Positions 53,752 through 63,886 of a stretch of 64,000 nt of DNA are shown here, piece by piece. Position 1 is the first letter of the stretch; every line of letters begins with the position of its first letter. The DNA is from UBA6163 sp041753075 (GTDB lineage Bacteria; Planctomycetota; Planctomycetia; Pirellulales; Pirellulaceae). The DNA is taken from contig JBGSVE010000057.1 of assembly GCA_041753075.1 (NCBI GenBank), positions 11,957 through 75,956 of the forward strand, given 5' to 3'. Under the pieces are notes generated by a model, which had not been told where the DNA came from, made no database searches, and worked only from the letters and a program-made list of their open reading frames with translations. The translations under genes and the position numbers were made by a program.

Positions 53752-56733
53752 CTACTTGATCGCTTTTTGTGGCGGGCTGGTAATTAAGTAGCCCGCCCAA
53801 AACAACGGATGCTCGCCGCTGAGTTCGTCGCGGTTTTCGTCTTTGCCACCCAACAACGGTTCCGATTCGGGTTGCAGCGGTGCATGGCGAAGAGTTTGGA
53901 TAGCGCGACGCCATGCCGCCGCTGCGCCCTCGAACGGCAACTCCTGCAAGAATTCTCGCATCAAGATTGCCGTGGATTCACCACCGACGGGCCAACGACT
54001 GATCACCACATCACGAACACCTGAGCATTGCAACGCCGTCAATGCCATAAACAACTCGCGGCCGTCACCCAGCGCCGGCGAACTCGCGGCCGTTCGATAG
54101 CCCGGAAGAAATACGCTTCGCGGCACCGATGAGGGGAAACGTAACCATGATGCCAATGATCCTGCCGCATCCGCCGCATCGTAATTTGCTGGTGCGAATG
54201 ACATCGGCTGAGCTGGATTGGGCGCGACGACGCCGAACACGGCCAGCGAGCTGATCTGGTCGCCCAGCAAACTTGCTGGCACCAATGGATTGGCGGGCAA
54301 CATGGTCGTCGCCTTGAGCGCCTCGGTGATTTGTTTAATCGACTGGCTATTCGCTTCCCCGTCACGCGGCGCAAAAAACATTTGCGACACAATGCCGACA
54401 GGCAATTGGTCATTCGGAAGCGCCGTCGCGTGAACAGCCAAGCCGGGCGTCGATGCGTAGCGAATCGACATCCGATCACCCAGCAGTTCTGCGTTCTCGT
54501 CGCCAAGCGGTAGGATTTCCATTGGCAAATACCACAACGCACCATCGGGCACCACAACCAGCGATTCGAGCGATTCAACGTCCTTCAAGTGCGTGTCAAT
54601 AATCACTTTACGCCGCAGAGTCGCGGCTTCCTTTTTCCACGTGTCCATTGCTTTGAGTCGCTCGGTCGAGCGACTACTGGGAACGCCAAGCTCGCGAAGC
54701 AATTTGCTAATGTCCGCCGCGATCGATTTGGTCGGTGCAACGTTCCACATGCGGACGGTGTCATTGGCGTACAGGATTGCAACAACGGTTCCACCCACGT
54801 CAACAAAAACCAATAACCCCGTTCCCTTGGGCAACTTTTTAAGCTCCCCAAGGTTGGCAATCTCCGGCGGTGACGCCGCCGGAATTTCGCCTCGCTGCAA
54901 AGCCACCAGGGCTGCCAACGACTCCAGTCGCTGCCCTCGCTGCAACCATTCCGCGGAACCGGCGGGCGGAGCTTGAGGCGCATGAAGATTGATCATCTCC
55001 GTCATCGCGCGGGGTGGCTTGAGCATCGCTGCAGCAACCTGTTCGGTTAACAGCGCCTTATCCGTTGCCACCATGCGGCGGACTTGCAATACGCGACCGC
55101 CAGCCGATTGGCCCGCAAGAAATCGTTGGCGTAGCAGTGCATCGGCCAGCGGCACCAGATCGTCCTGGGCGTTTCGCTTGACCGCCGAAATCAGTTGCGC
55201 GGTGATTGATGGCGTACGATCAAACATTTGGTAAGACAAAGCGTCGACGGGATCAGCACGCCAGACCGCCGCCGGTGGATCACCCGCGTATTGGTTGATT
55301 TTTTCGTCAACCACTTTCCCACCCAACCCGCGGCTGCGAGCACCTTCGGTAACGAGTCCCAATTGATAAAGCCGTGGAGTCGCGGGCGCGCCGCTTGGCC
55401 GACGGTTATTATTGCCAACGCGACCGAGCTTCGGACCATTGCCGCTGGCGAAATTGGTCATTCGTGCAAGCGCGTTATCAATCGCGGTTGGTTCTGACAA
55501 GCCGAACGATTGTCCCGAGTGAGCCGCCGCTCGCGCGCTCAGATACTCCGCGTGCGCCGCCATCCGCGGCTGGACGATGTCGCGGCGCTGCAACATCGAA
55601 CCGACTTGCGAAAGCGCGGTTTGTGCCGACGCCAAATCTCCGGCTAGCATCGCGGCTTCACTGGCGGCCAACAACGATCCAACGGATGCCAATCGGCCCC
55701 GTCGCAGGTGCGCAGCCGCTGCCGCCGTGGCAGCGCCCAGCAACGGATTCGCACTTGTTTCGTTAACGCATCCAGCAGCGATCAAAAAGGCCTCGCCGAC
55801 CCATTCGGGTTGACCCAAAGCCGATGCGGCAACGGCGGCCTGCATCGCGACTGGAATGGCCTCGGCAAATTTATCCGTCAAGGCGATCGCGCGAGCGCTC
55901 GACAACAGCACCAACGGCGTCAACGGATGGATCGAACCCGAGACCATCGTTGACTTTGAAGCGTCACTGGCCAATTCGCTATCTTGACCACCGGCAAATC
56001 GCTCGCAGCCACGCATTGCCCCGATCACCGCGCGGGGAGCGGCAAGGTCGAGCCCTGCGGGGTACTTCGTTGCTTCGAGCGCTTGCTCAATGACTTCGGT
56101 CTGGCCAGCGAGCGGTCCAAAAATCACTCGGCGGCGATACGCAGCAATCGCAACGCCGCGCAAAATCTCTATGGCATCAATCGCGGTCAATCGCGCCGCT
56201 TCAAACGCACCTCCACGACGGATTTGGCCCTCGACATCGAGCGACCCCGTCGACAACTTCATTCGATCGCTGACCGGCAACAGCGGGGGAACGTTGGCAC
56301 CGGCCCAACTCGATACCGAGTCCGCGGTGCGGTTGGCGCTGAGCACCATATCGCGCCAATCCAGCGAACTGAGCCACCCATGGTGCTGGACCATCAACGC
56401 CAGCGCCGTGTCGAATTGCTCGACCGCCGCTGGTAGATCTCCAGCCTGGTAGAAACATTCGCCCAGCATCGCATGCACGGGAATCGCATCGATCCAGCGT
56501 CCATTGATATCGCGCCGGCATCGCCCCAGCGCCGAATCAAACGCCTCGGCCGCATCACCGAGATTGCCGTCGCGATAGATCTGCAGCGCGACATAATACT
56601 GAGAATTCGGATAGCTGTTTTGCGCCACCGCATCCGTACCGGGCACCGCAATGGCCTGCGCCGCAGCGGGCTCGTTGAACAGCGTCAAAACCGCCAGCGA
56701 CAAACAAGACAAGGTCGCAAATTGAAAAGACAT
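53752..56733 (-). CDS. CHAT-domain protein with TPR-like region, catalytic Cys missing
   Basis: A 993-residue exported protein (signal about 1-26). Residues about 40-400 are helical, TPR-like ('YPNSQYYVALQIYRDGNLGDAA'). The last 330 residues form a CHAT caspase-like domain: 'GALWYLPMEILPLG', 'VRDVVISRWPVGGESTAILM', 'HPLFWAGYLITS'. The usual LSACET nucleophile segment reads 'FLPGYRTAA', Tyr for Cys, and the preceding His is not visible. Peptidase activity is therefore unlikely. It is convergent with pdeM. Confidence 0.85.
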   Translation of the reverse strand: MSFQFATLSCLSLAVLTLFNEPAAAQAIAVPGTDAVAQNSYPNSQYYVALQIYRDGNLGDAAEAFDSALGRCRRDINGRWIDAIPVHAMLGECFYQAGDLPAAVEQFDTALALMVQHHGWLSSLDWRDMVLSANRTADSVSSWAGANVPPLLPVSDRMKLSTGSLDVEGQIRRGGAFEAARLTAIDAIEILRGVAIAAYRRRVIFGPLAGQTEVIEQALEATKYPAGLDLAAPRAVIGAMRGCERFAGGQDSELASDASKSTMVSGSIHPLTPLVLLSSARAIALTDKFAEAIPVAMQAAVAASALGQPEWVGEAFLIAAGCVNETSANPLLGAATAAAAAHLRRGRLASVGSLLAASEAAMLAGDLASAQTALSQVGSMLQRRDIVQPRMAAHAEYLSARAAAHSGQSFGLSEPTAIDNALARMTNFASGNGPKLGRVGNNNRRPSGAPATPRLYQLGLVTEGARSRGLGGKVVDEKINQYAGDPPAAVWRADPVDALSYQMFDRTPSITAQLISAVKRNAQDDLVPLADALLRQRFLAGQSAGGRVLQVRRMVATDKALLTEQVAAAMLKPPRAMTEMINLHAPQAPPAGSAEWLQRGQRLESLAALVALQRGEIPAASPPEIANLGELKKLPKGTGLLVFVDVGGTVVAILYANDTVRMWNVAPTKSIAADISKLLRELGVPSSRSTERLKAMDTWKKEAATLRRKVIIDTHLKDVESLESLVVVPDGALWYLPMEILPLGDENAELLGDRMSIRYASTPGLAVHATALPNDQLPVGIVSQMFFAPRDGEANSQSIKQITEALKATTMLPANPLVPASLLGDQISSLAVFGVVAPNPAQPMSFAPANYDAADAAGSLASWLRFPSSVPRSVFLPGYRTAASSPALGDGRELFMALTALQCSGVRDVVISRWPVGGESTAILMREFLQELPFEGAAAAWRRAIQTLRHAPLQPESEPLLGGKDENRDELSGEHPLFWAGYLITSPPQKAIK

Positions 56734-56757
56734 GACAGGTTCATTTGCTGTAAGAAA

Positions 56758-58023
56758 TCACTTAGCCGCGAAACGATAAATCCGTCCCCCGCCCATCATC
56801 GTGCTCATCAGCACTTCACCATCGTCGGTCTGGCCAAAGGTAAACACCGGCAAATTGGTCCAGGCGATCGGTCGGTTTTCACTGACCGATTTGGACTCGC
56901 GATCATACTTCATCGCCCACAATCGCCCGGTGACATAATCGCCGTATAGATAATAACCGTCCAGCATCGGTGTCCGTGTGCCACGATAGACCGCACCGCC
57001 AGTAACCGATTTGCCCCAATCGTCGGTATGTGGATACTCCACCAACGGGTCGATTAAATCAGGCCGTGGATCGGAGCCTTTGTTCCCCTCACCGAGCGTG
57101 AACTTATGATTGGCTTCGCGCAGACTCCAACCATAGTTCCCACCACGGTTGATCACATTGACTTCTTCCCACGCATTTTGACCGACGTCCGCAGCATACA
57201 GATCATGAGTCTTGGGATCGAACGACATTCGCCAGACATTGCGAATACCATACGCATAAATTTCCGGCCAAGCGTTTGACTGATTCACAAATGGATTATC
57301 GTCCGGAATGCGATATTTCAGATCACCCGAAGCCTGATCAACGTCGATTCGCAAAATCGAGCCGAGCAGTTTGCTGAGATCTTGGCCACTCTGCAGCGGA
57401 TCATTTCCCTTGCCTCCGTCGCCGAGGGCAATATAAAGGTATCCGTCGGGTCCAAATGCCAAGGTTCCCCCGTTATGATTCCAAAACGGTTGCGGAATTC
57501 GCATGATCTCGACTTCGCTGGCCGGATCACCAACGCTATGGTCTTTGCCGGTGGCGGTAAAGCGACTGACCACTGAGATATGAGGACGCTCGGTGGTTGT
57601 GTAATAGACAAAGAAATGTCCGTTCTCCTTAAACTTGGGGTGAAAAGCCAAGCCCAAGAAACCTTCTTCGTTTTCACGATCCTTATAGGTAACACGATCC
57701 ACCAAATCGATAAACAGGTTCGGTTCTTCGACCTGTTCATCGGCTTGATTGATCCAGTAGATTTGTCCACGTTGCGAAGCCACAAACAATCGTCCCGATT
57801 CATCACCAGCGCCCGTGATCACAATCGGCCGATCGATTCGCAGGTTCGGATACGCCTCGACCACATCAATGGGCATTGCACTGGTGTTCAAATCGGCCGG
57901 CGGTTGAGCAAGATTGATCGTTTCCGCTTGACTCAGTTGGGCACTTGCCAACAAGCCGATCGCGGCGAAAACCCATGAACCGATAACCGCGGTGGGTTGG
58001 TTTGATAAAGCCAATTTCGACAT
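56758..58023 (-). CDS. PQQ-dependent sugar dehydrogenase-like beta-propeller protein
   Basis: A 421-residue exported protein (signal about 1-33) of the glucose/sorbosone dehydrogenase (GSDH) family. 'EEGFLGLAFHPKF', 'WNHNGGTLAFGPDGYLYIALGDGG', 'IYAYGIRNVWRMSFDP' and 'GQNAWEEVNVINRGGNYGW' are typical. The family oxidises sugars or polyols in the periplasm with PQQ; many planctomycete members have no known substrate. It lies 24 bp upstream of the CHAT gene and may be cotranscribed with it. Confidence 0.9.
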   Translation of the reverse strand: MSKLALSNQPTAVIGSWVFAAIGLLASAQLSQAETINLAQPPADLNTSAMPIDVVEAYPNLRIDRPIVITGAGDESGRLFVASQRGQIYWINQADEQVEEPNLFIDLVDRVTYKDRENEEGFLGLAFHPKFKENGHFFVYYTTTERPHISVVSRFTATGKDHSVGDPASEVEIMRIPQPFWNHNGGTLAFGPDGYLYIALGDGGKGNDPLQSGQDLSKLLGSILRIDVDQASGDLKYRIPDDNPFVNQSNAWPEIYAYGIRNVWRMSFDPKTHDLYAADVGQNAWEEVNVINRGGNYGWSLREANHKFTLGEGNKGSDPRPDLIDPLVEYPHTDDWGKSVTGGAVYRGTRTPMLDGYYLYGDYVTGRLWAMKYDRESKSVSENRPIAWTNLPVFTFGQTDDGEVLMSTMMGGGRIYRFAAK

Positions 58024-58061
58024 ATTGAGTACTTAACCTGTTCGTGGACCAATAATTCGTA

Positions 58062-58853
58062 CTACTTAACAATTTCCAACAACTCGACTTCAAATATCAA
58101 CGCTTCGTTTGGCCCAATTCCGTCGTCGGGACTCGAACCGGGAGAACCTTGTGCTCCGTAAGCCAGCGCCGGTGGTATATAAAGCATCCATTTGTCGCCA
58201 ACTTTCATTTCTTGCAATGCTTGCCGCCATCCGGGAATTACTTGTCCGACACCAAACGTTGCGGGCAAACCGCGTTCAACCGAACTATCAAACGTACGGC
58301 CATTGATGAGTTTGCCGGTGTAATGAACCTTGACCGTATCCTCCGCCGCGGGAGACTTGCCGGTGCCTGCGGTCATAACTTTATACTGTAGTCCGCTGGC
58401 CAGTTGCTTAATGCCTTCTTTCTTGGCATTTTCGTCGAGATAAAGCTTGCTCTTCTCGAGATTGGCGGCCCCTTTCTTTTTCATTTCTTCCATTGCTACC
58501 TGTTGGCGAGCACGCAAGGTTGCCTCGATCTTGTCGGCAACCAGTTGGAATTGTTCGTTGGTCAGCTTCGGCTCGAGTCCGGCAAGTGCATCGCCCAACC
58601 CAGCGGCAACACCTTCGGCAGTAAAATCGGCGGATTGGAAGCCTTGTTGAGCCAATTGTTGGCCGACCGACATGCCCAAGAAGTAGCCGATCATATCCTG
58701 GGGAGGTGCTGGGTCTTGAGGAGGTGCTGCGGCAGCCCGCGCTGCGGCGTCTTGGGCCATAATCGAAGTAGTCATTCCGATCGGCAGTATCGCAATCGCC
58801 AAGCTGAAGATCGATAGAGGAAGGAATCGAAGCAGGTTGTCACTTGAATGCAT
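58062..58853 (-). CDS. Exported FKBP-type peptidyl-prolyl isomerase (Mip/FklB-like)
   Basis: A 263-residue exported protein: signal peptide (about 1-33), helical dimerisation domain (about 50-145) and FKBP domain (about 155-262) with 'VKVHYTGKLINGRTFDSS', 'VIPGWRQALQEMKVGDKW' and 'LAYGAQGS'. It catalyses cis-trans isomerisation of prolyl bonds in the periplasm and may act as a chaperone. It lies 38 bp upstream of the sugar dehydrogenase gene. Confidence 0.93.
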   Translation of the reverse strand: MHSSDNLLRFLPLSIFSLAIAILPIGMTTSIMAQDAAARAAAAPPQDPAPPQDMIGYFLGMSVGQQLAQQGFQSADFTAEGVAAGLGDALAGLEPKLTNEQFQLVADKIEATLRARQQVAMEEMKKKGAANLEKSKLYLDENAKKEGIKQLASGLQYKVMTAGTGKSPAAEDTVKVHYTGKLINGRTFDSSVERGLPATFGVGQVIPGWRQALQEMKVGDKWMLYIPPALAYGAQGSPGSSPDDGIGPNEALIFEVELLEIVK

Positions 58854-58945
58854 GGGAGGTGAGGCCTTATGTGGGGGTAGATAGTTTGCGAAGAATTGAT
58901 AGGTGCCAAATAGGATTTAGTCCAGCCCACCGCAGTGGTGGTCCG

Positions 58946-59989
58946 CTAAGGTACCGGTCGTAGCCAAATTGCCCCGGCGAGTAAAACGGCGATCACGCCG
59001 ATCGCCACGGCTAGCTTTGCCCAGGAAACATCGCCGCGCGAACTGGCCCCCAAACGTGCTTCGATCTGGCGGCGCAGCATCCGCTGACCCATGTCTTCGA
59101 CCTGGCTCGCCGAGACATCGATTCCTTTCTCTCTTTCGATCACCGAACCCGCCGTTTCGGTCAACTGATACTGCTCGCTGATCTGCAACATCTTGGCCTG
59201 AACACCGCGCGCGTTGAACGGACGGTCCTCCGGTTTTTTGGCGAGCAAATCAACAATCACTTGGTCCAATTCGGGCGGACAACCGTGCGCATAGACGCTG
59301 GCGTGAGGCGCCGCGGCGCGCAGATGCTGCTCGAACAATTGCGGGAACGTGTCGCCGATATAAGGCTTGCGTCCGGTCAACATTTCGTACAAACAGCAGC
59401 CCAAAGCATACAAATCAGCCTTCCCAGAAATGTTGGCGTCGCCGGTGATCTGTTCGGGTGCCATGTAAGCGTGGGTGCCGACGGTCAATCCTTCGGCGGT
59501 CAAATCGCTGGCCCCGACGTCGCGGGCGATGCCGAAATCACCAAGCTTAATGACGCCGTCGCGGGTCATGAACAGGTTGCCGGGCTTGAGATCGCGGTGG
59601 ATGACTCCGTGATTGTGAGCACACTGTAGCGCCGAACAAATCTGGCGGCCACAACTGACCACCACCTGCCACGGCAGCCCACCATTGGTCGCGATCAGCT
59701 CGCGCATCGAGCCCCCTTCGACCAACTCCATCACATAGAAAAGATTGCCATCACCGTCTTCGCCGCCACCATAGTAGGCAATGATATTCGGATGCCGCAG
59801 TTTCTCCAGAATCATCATTTCGCGGCGAAAACGCGCACCGATTAATGGGTCACGGCTGACCGTTGGGTGCAAACGCTTGATCGCGACAACATCGCCCGAG
59901 GCCTTATCGGTCGCCTGGTAAATCGTCCCGACGGTGCCCATGCCCAAAACGGGGCCGAGTTGGTATTGATCCAGCTTCAGCCCGGCCAT
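58946..59989 (-). CDS. Membrane-anchored Ser/Thr protein kinase
   Basis: A 347-residue Hanks-type kinase. Gly-rich loop 'LGMGTVGTIY', 'VVAIKRLHP' Lys, 'HRDLKPGN' catalytic loop, 'LGDFGIARD' DFG and 'YMAPEQ' are all intact. A C-terminal helix (about 326-344) is followed by only a few residues, so there is no external sensor domain. It lies 66 bp downstream of rplU on the same strand and could be cotranscribed with it. Substrates unknown; an FHA protein is encoded at 15487-16164. Confidence 0.93.
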   Translation of the reverse strand: MAGLKLDQYQLGPVLGMGTVGTIYQATDKASGDVVAIKRLHPTVSRDPLIGARFRREMMILEKLRHPNIIAYYGGGEDGDGNLFYVMELVEGGSMRELIATNGGLPWQVVVSCGRQICSALQCAHNHGVIHRDLKPGNLFMTRDGVIKLGDFGIARDVGASDLTAEGLTVGTHAYMAPEQITGDANISGKADLYALGCCLYEMLTGRKPYIGDTFPQLFEQHLRAAAPHASVYAHGCPPELDQVIVDLLAKKPEDRPFNARGVQAKMLQISEQYQLTETAGSVIEREKGIDVSASQVEDMGQRMLRRQIEARLGASSRGDVSWAKLAVAIGVIAVLLAGAIWLRPVP

Positions 59990-60055
59990 GCTCAGACACC
60001 TTTCTTGCGGACGAATCTTACGGGCGAAATCGCAGCGTGCGTCCCCAACCGTTCG

Positions 60056-60370
60056 TTAGACGCCAGCGATCGACTCGATGCGAACGCGAGTGTGCATTTG
60101 GCGGTGGCCGGTTCGCTTGTCGAAGTGTTTGCGACGACGGAACTTCTGGACGTAAATTTTCTTGTCTTGCGACAACCCGATGACTGAAGCGGTCACGCTG
60201 GCACCTTCAAGGGTCGGCGTTCCAAGTTTCAAGCCGGTATCACCACCAACACATAGCACCGTACCCAGCGTCAGGCTATCGCCAGCGGCCGATTCACGAT
60301 AATCCAGGTCCAATTCCATACCGGGCTCGACGCGGTACTGGCGACCGCCGTCCACTATGATGGCGTACAT
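60056..60370 (-). CDS. rplU: 50S ribosomal protein L21
   Basis: A 104-residue large-subunit protein: 'MYAIIVDGGRQYRV', 'KIYVQKFRRRKHFDKRTGHRQ' and 'HTRVRIESI' are diagnostic. L21 genes are nearly always followed by rpmA (L27); here a kinase gene follows and no L27 is visible in the window. It binds 23S rRNA. The ribosome site before the ATG is weak (AAGAAG). Confidence 0.95.
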   Translation of the reverse strand: MYAIIVDGGRQYRVEPGMELDLDYRESAAGDSLTLGTVLCVGGDTGLKLGTPTLEGASVTASVIGLSQDKKIYVQKFRRRKHFDKRTGHRQMHTRVRIESIAGV

Positions 60371-60500
60371 TTTCAGCTACTTCTTAATCAAATGCGGTGT
60401 GAATTCGGTGATTCAACGACGTAAACCCATTGGCAACTCAAATTGCGGGTCACGGAGTTTAGCGTCGGTGCCCGCGAATTGAAAGCCCTACGCAGCGGGC

Positions 60501-62540
60501 CTACGCAGCGGATTCGGGCGGTTCATTTTCGTGCATCCAGGCGGTCAACAACAACGGCGACAACGCCAAACAAATGACCGCCGAAATCATCGCCGCTACG
60601 GCGATCGAACCGAAAACGTCCCCGTAAACCGCCAGCGTGTCAACCGGCGGAGGGACCGTCGCCCCCTCGTCGCCGCCGCCGTGGCTAACGCCAGTGAACT
60701 GCGAAATGATCGCCGCCAAATACTGTGAAAACGCCGTCGCCAGAAACCAACTGCCCATCACCGTGCTTACCAACTGCGGCGGCGACAATTTGACGACCAT
60801 CGACAGCCCAACCGGCGATAAGCATAACTCGCCCGTTGTGTGCAACAGATAACCCAGCAACAACCATTGCATTCCCACCATGCCACGCTCCGAAGCCGAT
60901 TGGGCACCAAGCCAAAACGCACCGAAGCCAAGCCCTAGTTGCAGCAATCCCAACGCAAACTTGGTCGTTGTGCTGGGTTCAATTTGCCGCGAACCCATCC
61001 ACGTCCAAAGCGCGGAAAAGGCCAGGCCAAAAATCAAAATGAAGATCGCATTGGCCGCCTGGAAAATGCTGGCCGGCATCTCGCGCTGGCGACTGGCGAC
61101 CTTCATGCCAACATTGCTCGCCACGATTGGCCAATCAAGCGTCACCGCCTGGTCGGAGCTTGACTCACGCAGTCGGTCCAACTCGGTCAATGTGAAAACG
61201 TGGTCGCCAAATTCGTAGCCGAGTTGTTCCTGCGTCGGCTCGAGCGTGATCGACTGGCCCACCTGCTCAGCATTGACCACGTCACCGACCAGCACGCGAT
61301 CAACATTGCGATCAGTAAAGTTACTGACCGAGCTGCCCGCCTGCTCGAAGAACGCGAAGAACAGTAGCGCGAAGAAGGTAAGAATCAGCACCACGAACAT
61401 TCGGTGGCGAGCAATTCGGTCCAAGCGAAAAGTTTCAACAATCAAATAGCCAAAAGCCAAAATGCCCGTGACAGTTAGCACGAGTCCCGCAGGTTTGCAA
61501 ATTTCGCTGATCGGGACCGCGAGCAATTGCTGCCAACTCGACTCACTCGATGCGTATGACTCAACAACACTGTCGGGAATGATCTGCAGCGGCTTGCCGT
61601 CACTGGCGAAAATCGAAAACCCGGAGACAAGCAACGCGATGACCGGCACGGCCAAGGCGGTCGCGGCGTAGACGAAGAACTCGCTCTTGCCCGCGAAAAT
61701 CCCCGCTTGACCCGCCGTGAACCCAGGCCGACGACCGGCCGATTCAGGCAATCCGCCGCGGCCCAGCGCGATCACCGCAATCACTCCAGCCGCCGCAATT
61801 GCAATCGCCACGAAGACGCTCACCGCCGTGGCATACGGATCATCGGGCCGATAGACCAGCAAACCCAACGCCGCCGCCGCGGCGCCCATGCCGATGATGA
61901 TCTTCGTCAGCGGCGTGGGCATCACAAAGACAGCGAGGCCCGTCAACATGCCGGCCGTTGCTAAGCCAAACCCCAAGTGCCAACCGTAGCGTTCGCCTAT
62001 GTAGCCGCACAACAGCGGACTCATTGCCGCGCCCAGATTGATACCCATGTAGAAAATCGTGAACCCAGCGTCGCGTTTGGCTGGCAAATTCTTGTATAAG
62101 CTGCCCACAATCGTCGAAATGTTGGGTTTGAAAAAACCGTTGCCAACAATCAACAGCGCCAATGCAAAGTAAAACGCGGTGGCGGTTTCGACGGTCATCA
62201 ACAAGTGGCCCGCCGCCATCAACAACCCGCCGATGACGACCGCACGCCGCGAGCCGAGCAATCGATCAGCGATCATGCCGCCAAAAAACGGCGTCATGTA
62301 AACGAGCGACGTATAGGCACCGTAGACGCTGTAGGCGCGAGCGTCCTCGTACTTGAGGAAGCCCTTGATCATGTAGAAAAGCAGCAGGGCCCGCATTCCA
62401 TAGTAGGAAAACCGTTCCCACATTTCGGCGAAGAACAGCGTGTATAAGCCCGTCGGATGGCCGAAAAGCAGCGATTGATTTTCGTCAATCGACGGGCCGT
62501 CGGAGCCGACTGGCACGGTTGGATTCGCTGGACTCGTCAC
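60501..62540 (-). CDS. POT/PTR2-family peptide:proton symporter
   Basis: A 679-residue MFS transporter of the POT family. 'AEMWERFSYYGMR' (ExxERFxYY), 'GNGFFKPNISTIVG' and 'FTIFYMGINLGA' are the family signatures. About 12-14 membrane helices are present, with two long non-membrane inserts (about 390-420 and 490-540). It should import di- and tripeptides with protons across the cytoplasmic membrane. The start is GTG at 62540 after GCGGGGAA; the longer frame adds 53 residues that do not look coding. It lies 130 bp upstream of rplU. Confidence 0.93.
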   Translation of the reverse strand: MTSPANPTVPVGSDGPSIDENQSLLFGHPTGLYTLFFAEMWERFSYYGMRALLLFYMIKGFLKYEDARAYSVYGAYTSLVYMTPFFGGMIADRLLGSRRAVVIGGLLMAAGHLLMTVETATAFYFALALLIVGNGFFKPNISTIVGSLYKNLPAKRDAGFTIFYMGINLGAAMSPLLCGYIGERYGWHLGFGLATAGMLTGLAVFVMPTPLTKIIIGMGAAAAALGLLVYRPDDPYATAVSVFVAIAIAAAGVIAVIALGRGGLPESAGRRPGFTAGQAGIFAGKSEFFVYAATALAVPVIALLVSGFSIFASDGKPLQIIPDSVVESYASSESSWQQLLAVPISEICKPAGLVLTVTGILAFGYLIVETFRLDRIARHRMFVVLILTFFALLFFAFFEQAGSSVSNFTDRNVDRVLVGDVVNAEQVGQSITLEPTQEQLGYEFGDHVFTLTELDRLRESSSDQAVTLDWPIVASNVGMKVASRQREMPASIFQAANAIFILIFGLAFSALWTWMGSRQIEPSTTTKFALGLLQLGLGFGAFWLGAQSASERGMVGMQWLLLGYLLHTTGELCLSPVGLSMVVKLSPPQLVSTVMGSWFLATAFSQYLAAIISQFTGVSHGGGDEGATVPPPVDTLAVYGDVFGSIAVAAMISAVICLALSPLLLTAWMHENEPPESAA

Positions 62541-62739
62541 GTTGGGTTCCCCGCCGATTTGGTTGGATTGACAAACCTGCTTGTTTGCGGCCCCAAAGTT
62601 ATCACGCGACCGCTCGGCGTGCGATGGCGACACCGTTGCCGCAGCCCGAGTTATCTGCGATACTCCGGATCGCGACGCGAATCGACGGCACCCTCCCACC
62701 GTTTCAATGTTCGCTCGTCGTCTTATCGATCAATCACAC

Positions 62740-62814
<75 letters not shown>

Positions 62815-62855
62815 TTTTAAGTCCTTTGTGGTAAACAGCTTACGCAAACTGCTTT

Positions 62856-62900
62856 TGGGTAAAAATCATGGGTAAAACCTTGGGTAAATGGCTGGGTAAA
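62856..62900 (+). repeat. Four TGGGTAAA direct repeats beside tRNA-Pro
   Basis: TGGGTAAA begins at 62856, 62869, 62881 and 62893, spacing 13, 12 and 12 bp. The array starts 43 bp after the tRNA. A 20-residue frame (ATG at 62868, TAG at 62928-62930) runs through it and reads repeated Gly-Lys units, but has no Shine-Dalgarno. Regular spacing next to a tRNA 3' end recalls integrase arm sites; no integrase is seen. Confidence 0.55.
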
Positions 62901-63268
62901 ATTCGGGCGGCAATTCGACCAGTGAGATAGTCGAGTACCTGCTGCAAGGATGGCGACAACAGCCTGCCTCCTTGACCGTCATACACGAAGTCCGTTGGCT
63001 GAAAAGACGAACGACAACGCTGACCGTACGAAATCCCTGTTTGTCATTCCTTCAATTCTGATCAGCTTCGATTCGCCAGGAGTTGCCGTTGCATGATGAA
63101 GCAACGGTATTAGTTTTGTGAATTCTTGCTTCACGACATTCTTGCTTTCCTTGTGAGCCCATATCGCAACGAGTCTCACTCTACCCATTAGCGAATCAGG
63201 GTGGATTCGCTGTCGTTGGACCTCGCGTAAATTCGCTTTGCACCAAGGTTCCAACGGCGAGTAAGCGA

Positions 63269-63886
63269 ATGACAACTGCAGACACCACCCAACTCGAACA
63301 GCGACTTGTTCGGCTTGAACAAGGGCATGCCGACGCCCGTGATGCTTAGATCGAACACACGTGCGAGCGATTACGGATCATGGCGAGAACAATGCTTCGG
63401 GCGTCACCAAAAGTTCGCCGCTGGACCGAGACTGATGAACTACTTTAAAACGCCTTGGTCCGCTTGCACCGTTCGCTGCTCGCAGTCAAGCCAACGACAG
63501 CACGGGAGTTTTACGGACTGGCAGCAACTCAGCTAAGACGCCGACTGATCGAACTGGCACGCAAGCACTATGGACGAGAAGGAGTTTGGAAAAATCATCT
63601 CACAGACAATGGTGAAATCGTGAAAGCGTCGGCGACTAAAGCACCTGAATACTTGGATGAATGGACCGAATTTCATGAGCAGATCGATCGACTAACGGAA
63701 GATGAACGAGAGGTCGTTCATTTACTTTGGCATGAGGGCACGACTCAAAGTGATGCGGCAGTCGTGATGGGGATTTCACTCGCTACGCTGAAACGTCGTT
63801 GGCAATCAGCGAGATTGAAGCTCACGCATTCCATTAAAGACATACGCTTGAAACGAGTAAGCAACGGGCGGGAAATTACTGTCTGA
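63269..63886 (+). pseudogene. ECF-type RNA polymerase sigma factor with two in-frame stops
   Basis: From the ATG at 63269 one frame of 206 codons covers a full planctomycete-style ECF sigma factor: N-terminal 'TTQLEQRLVRLEQGHADARDA', region 2 'ELL*NALVRLHRSLL', region 4 'LTEDEREVVHLLWHEGTTQSDAAVVMG'. It is broken by TAG at 63347-63349 (Leu expected) and TAA at 63446-63448 (Gln expected); there is no frameshift. A TTG at 63455 could at most start a region-4-containing fragment. The decay looks recent. The 3' end overlaps a convergent gene by 11 bp. Confidence 0.85.

Noticed and set aside
62979..63275. 98-residue minus-strand ORF upstream of the sigma pseudogene
   Set aside because: No recognised domain, no clear ribosome site, and it overlaps the sigma start; coding status cannot be supported.
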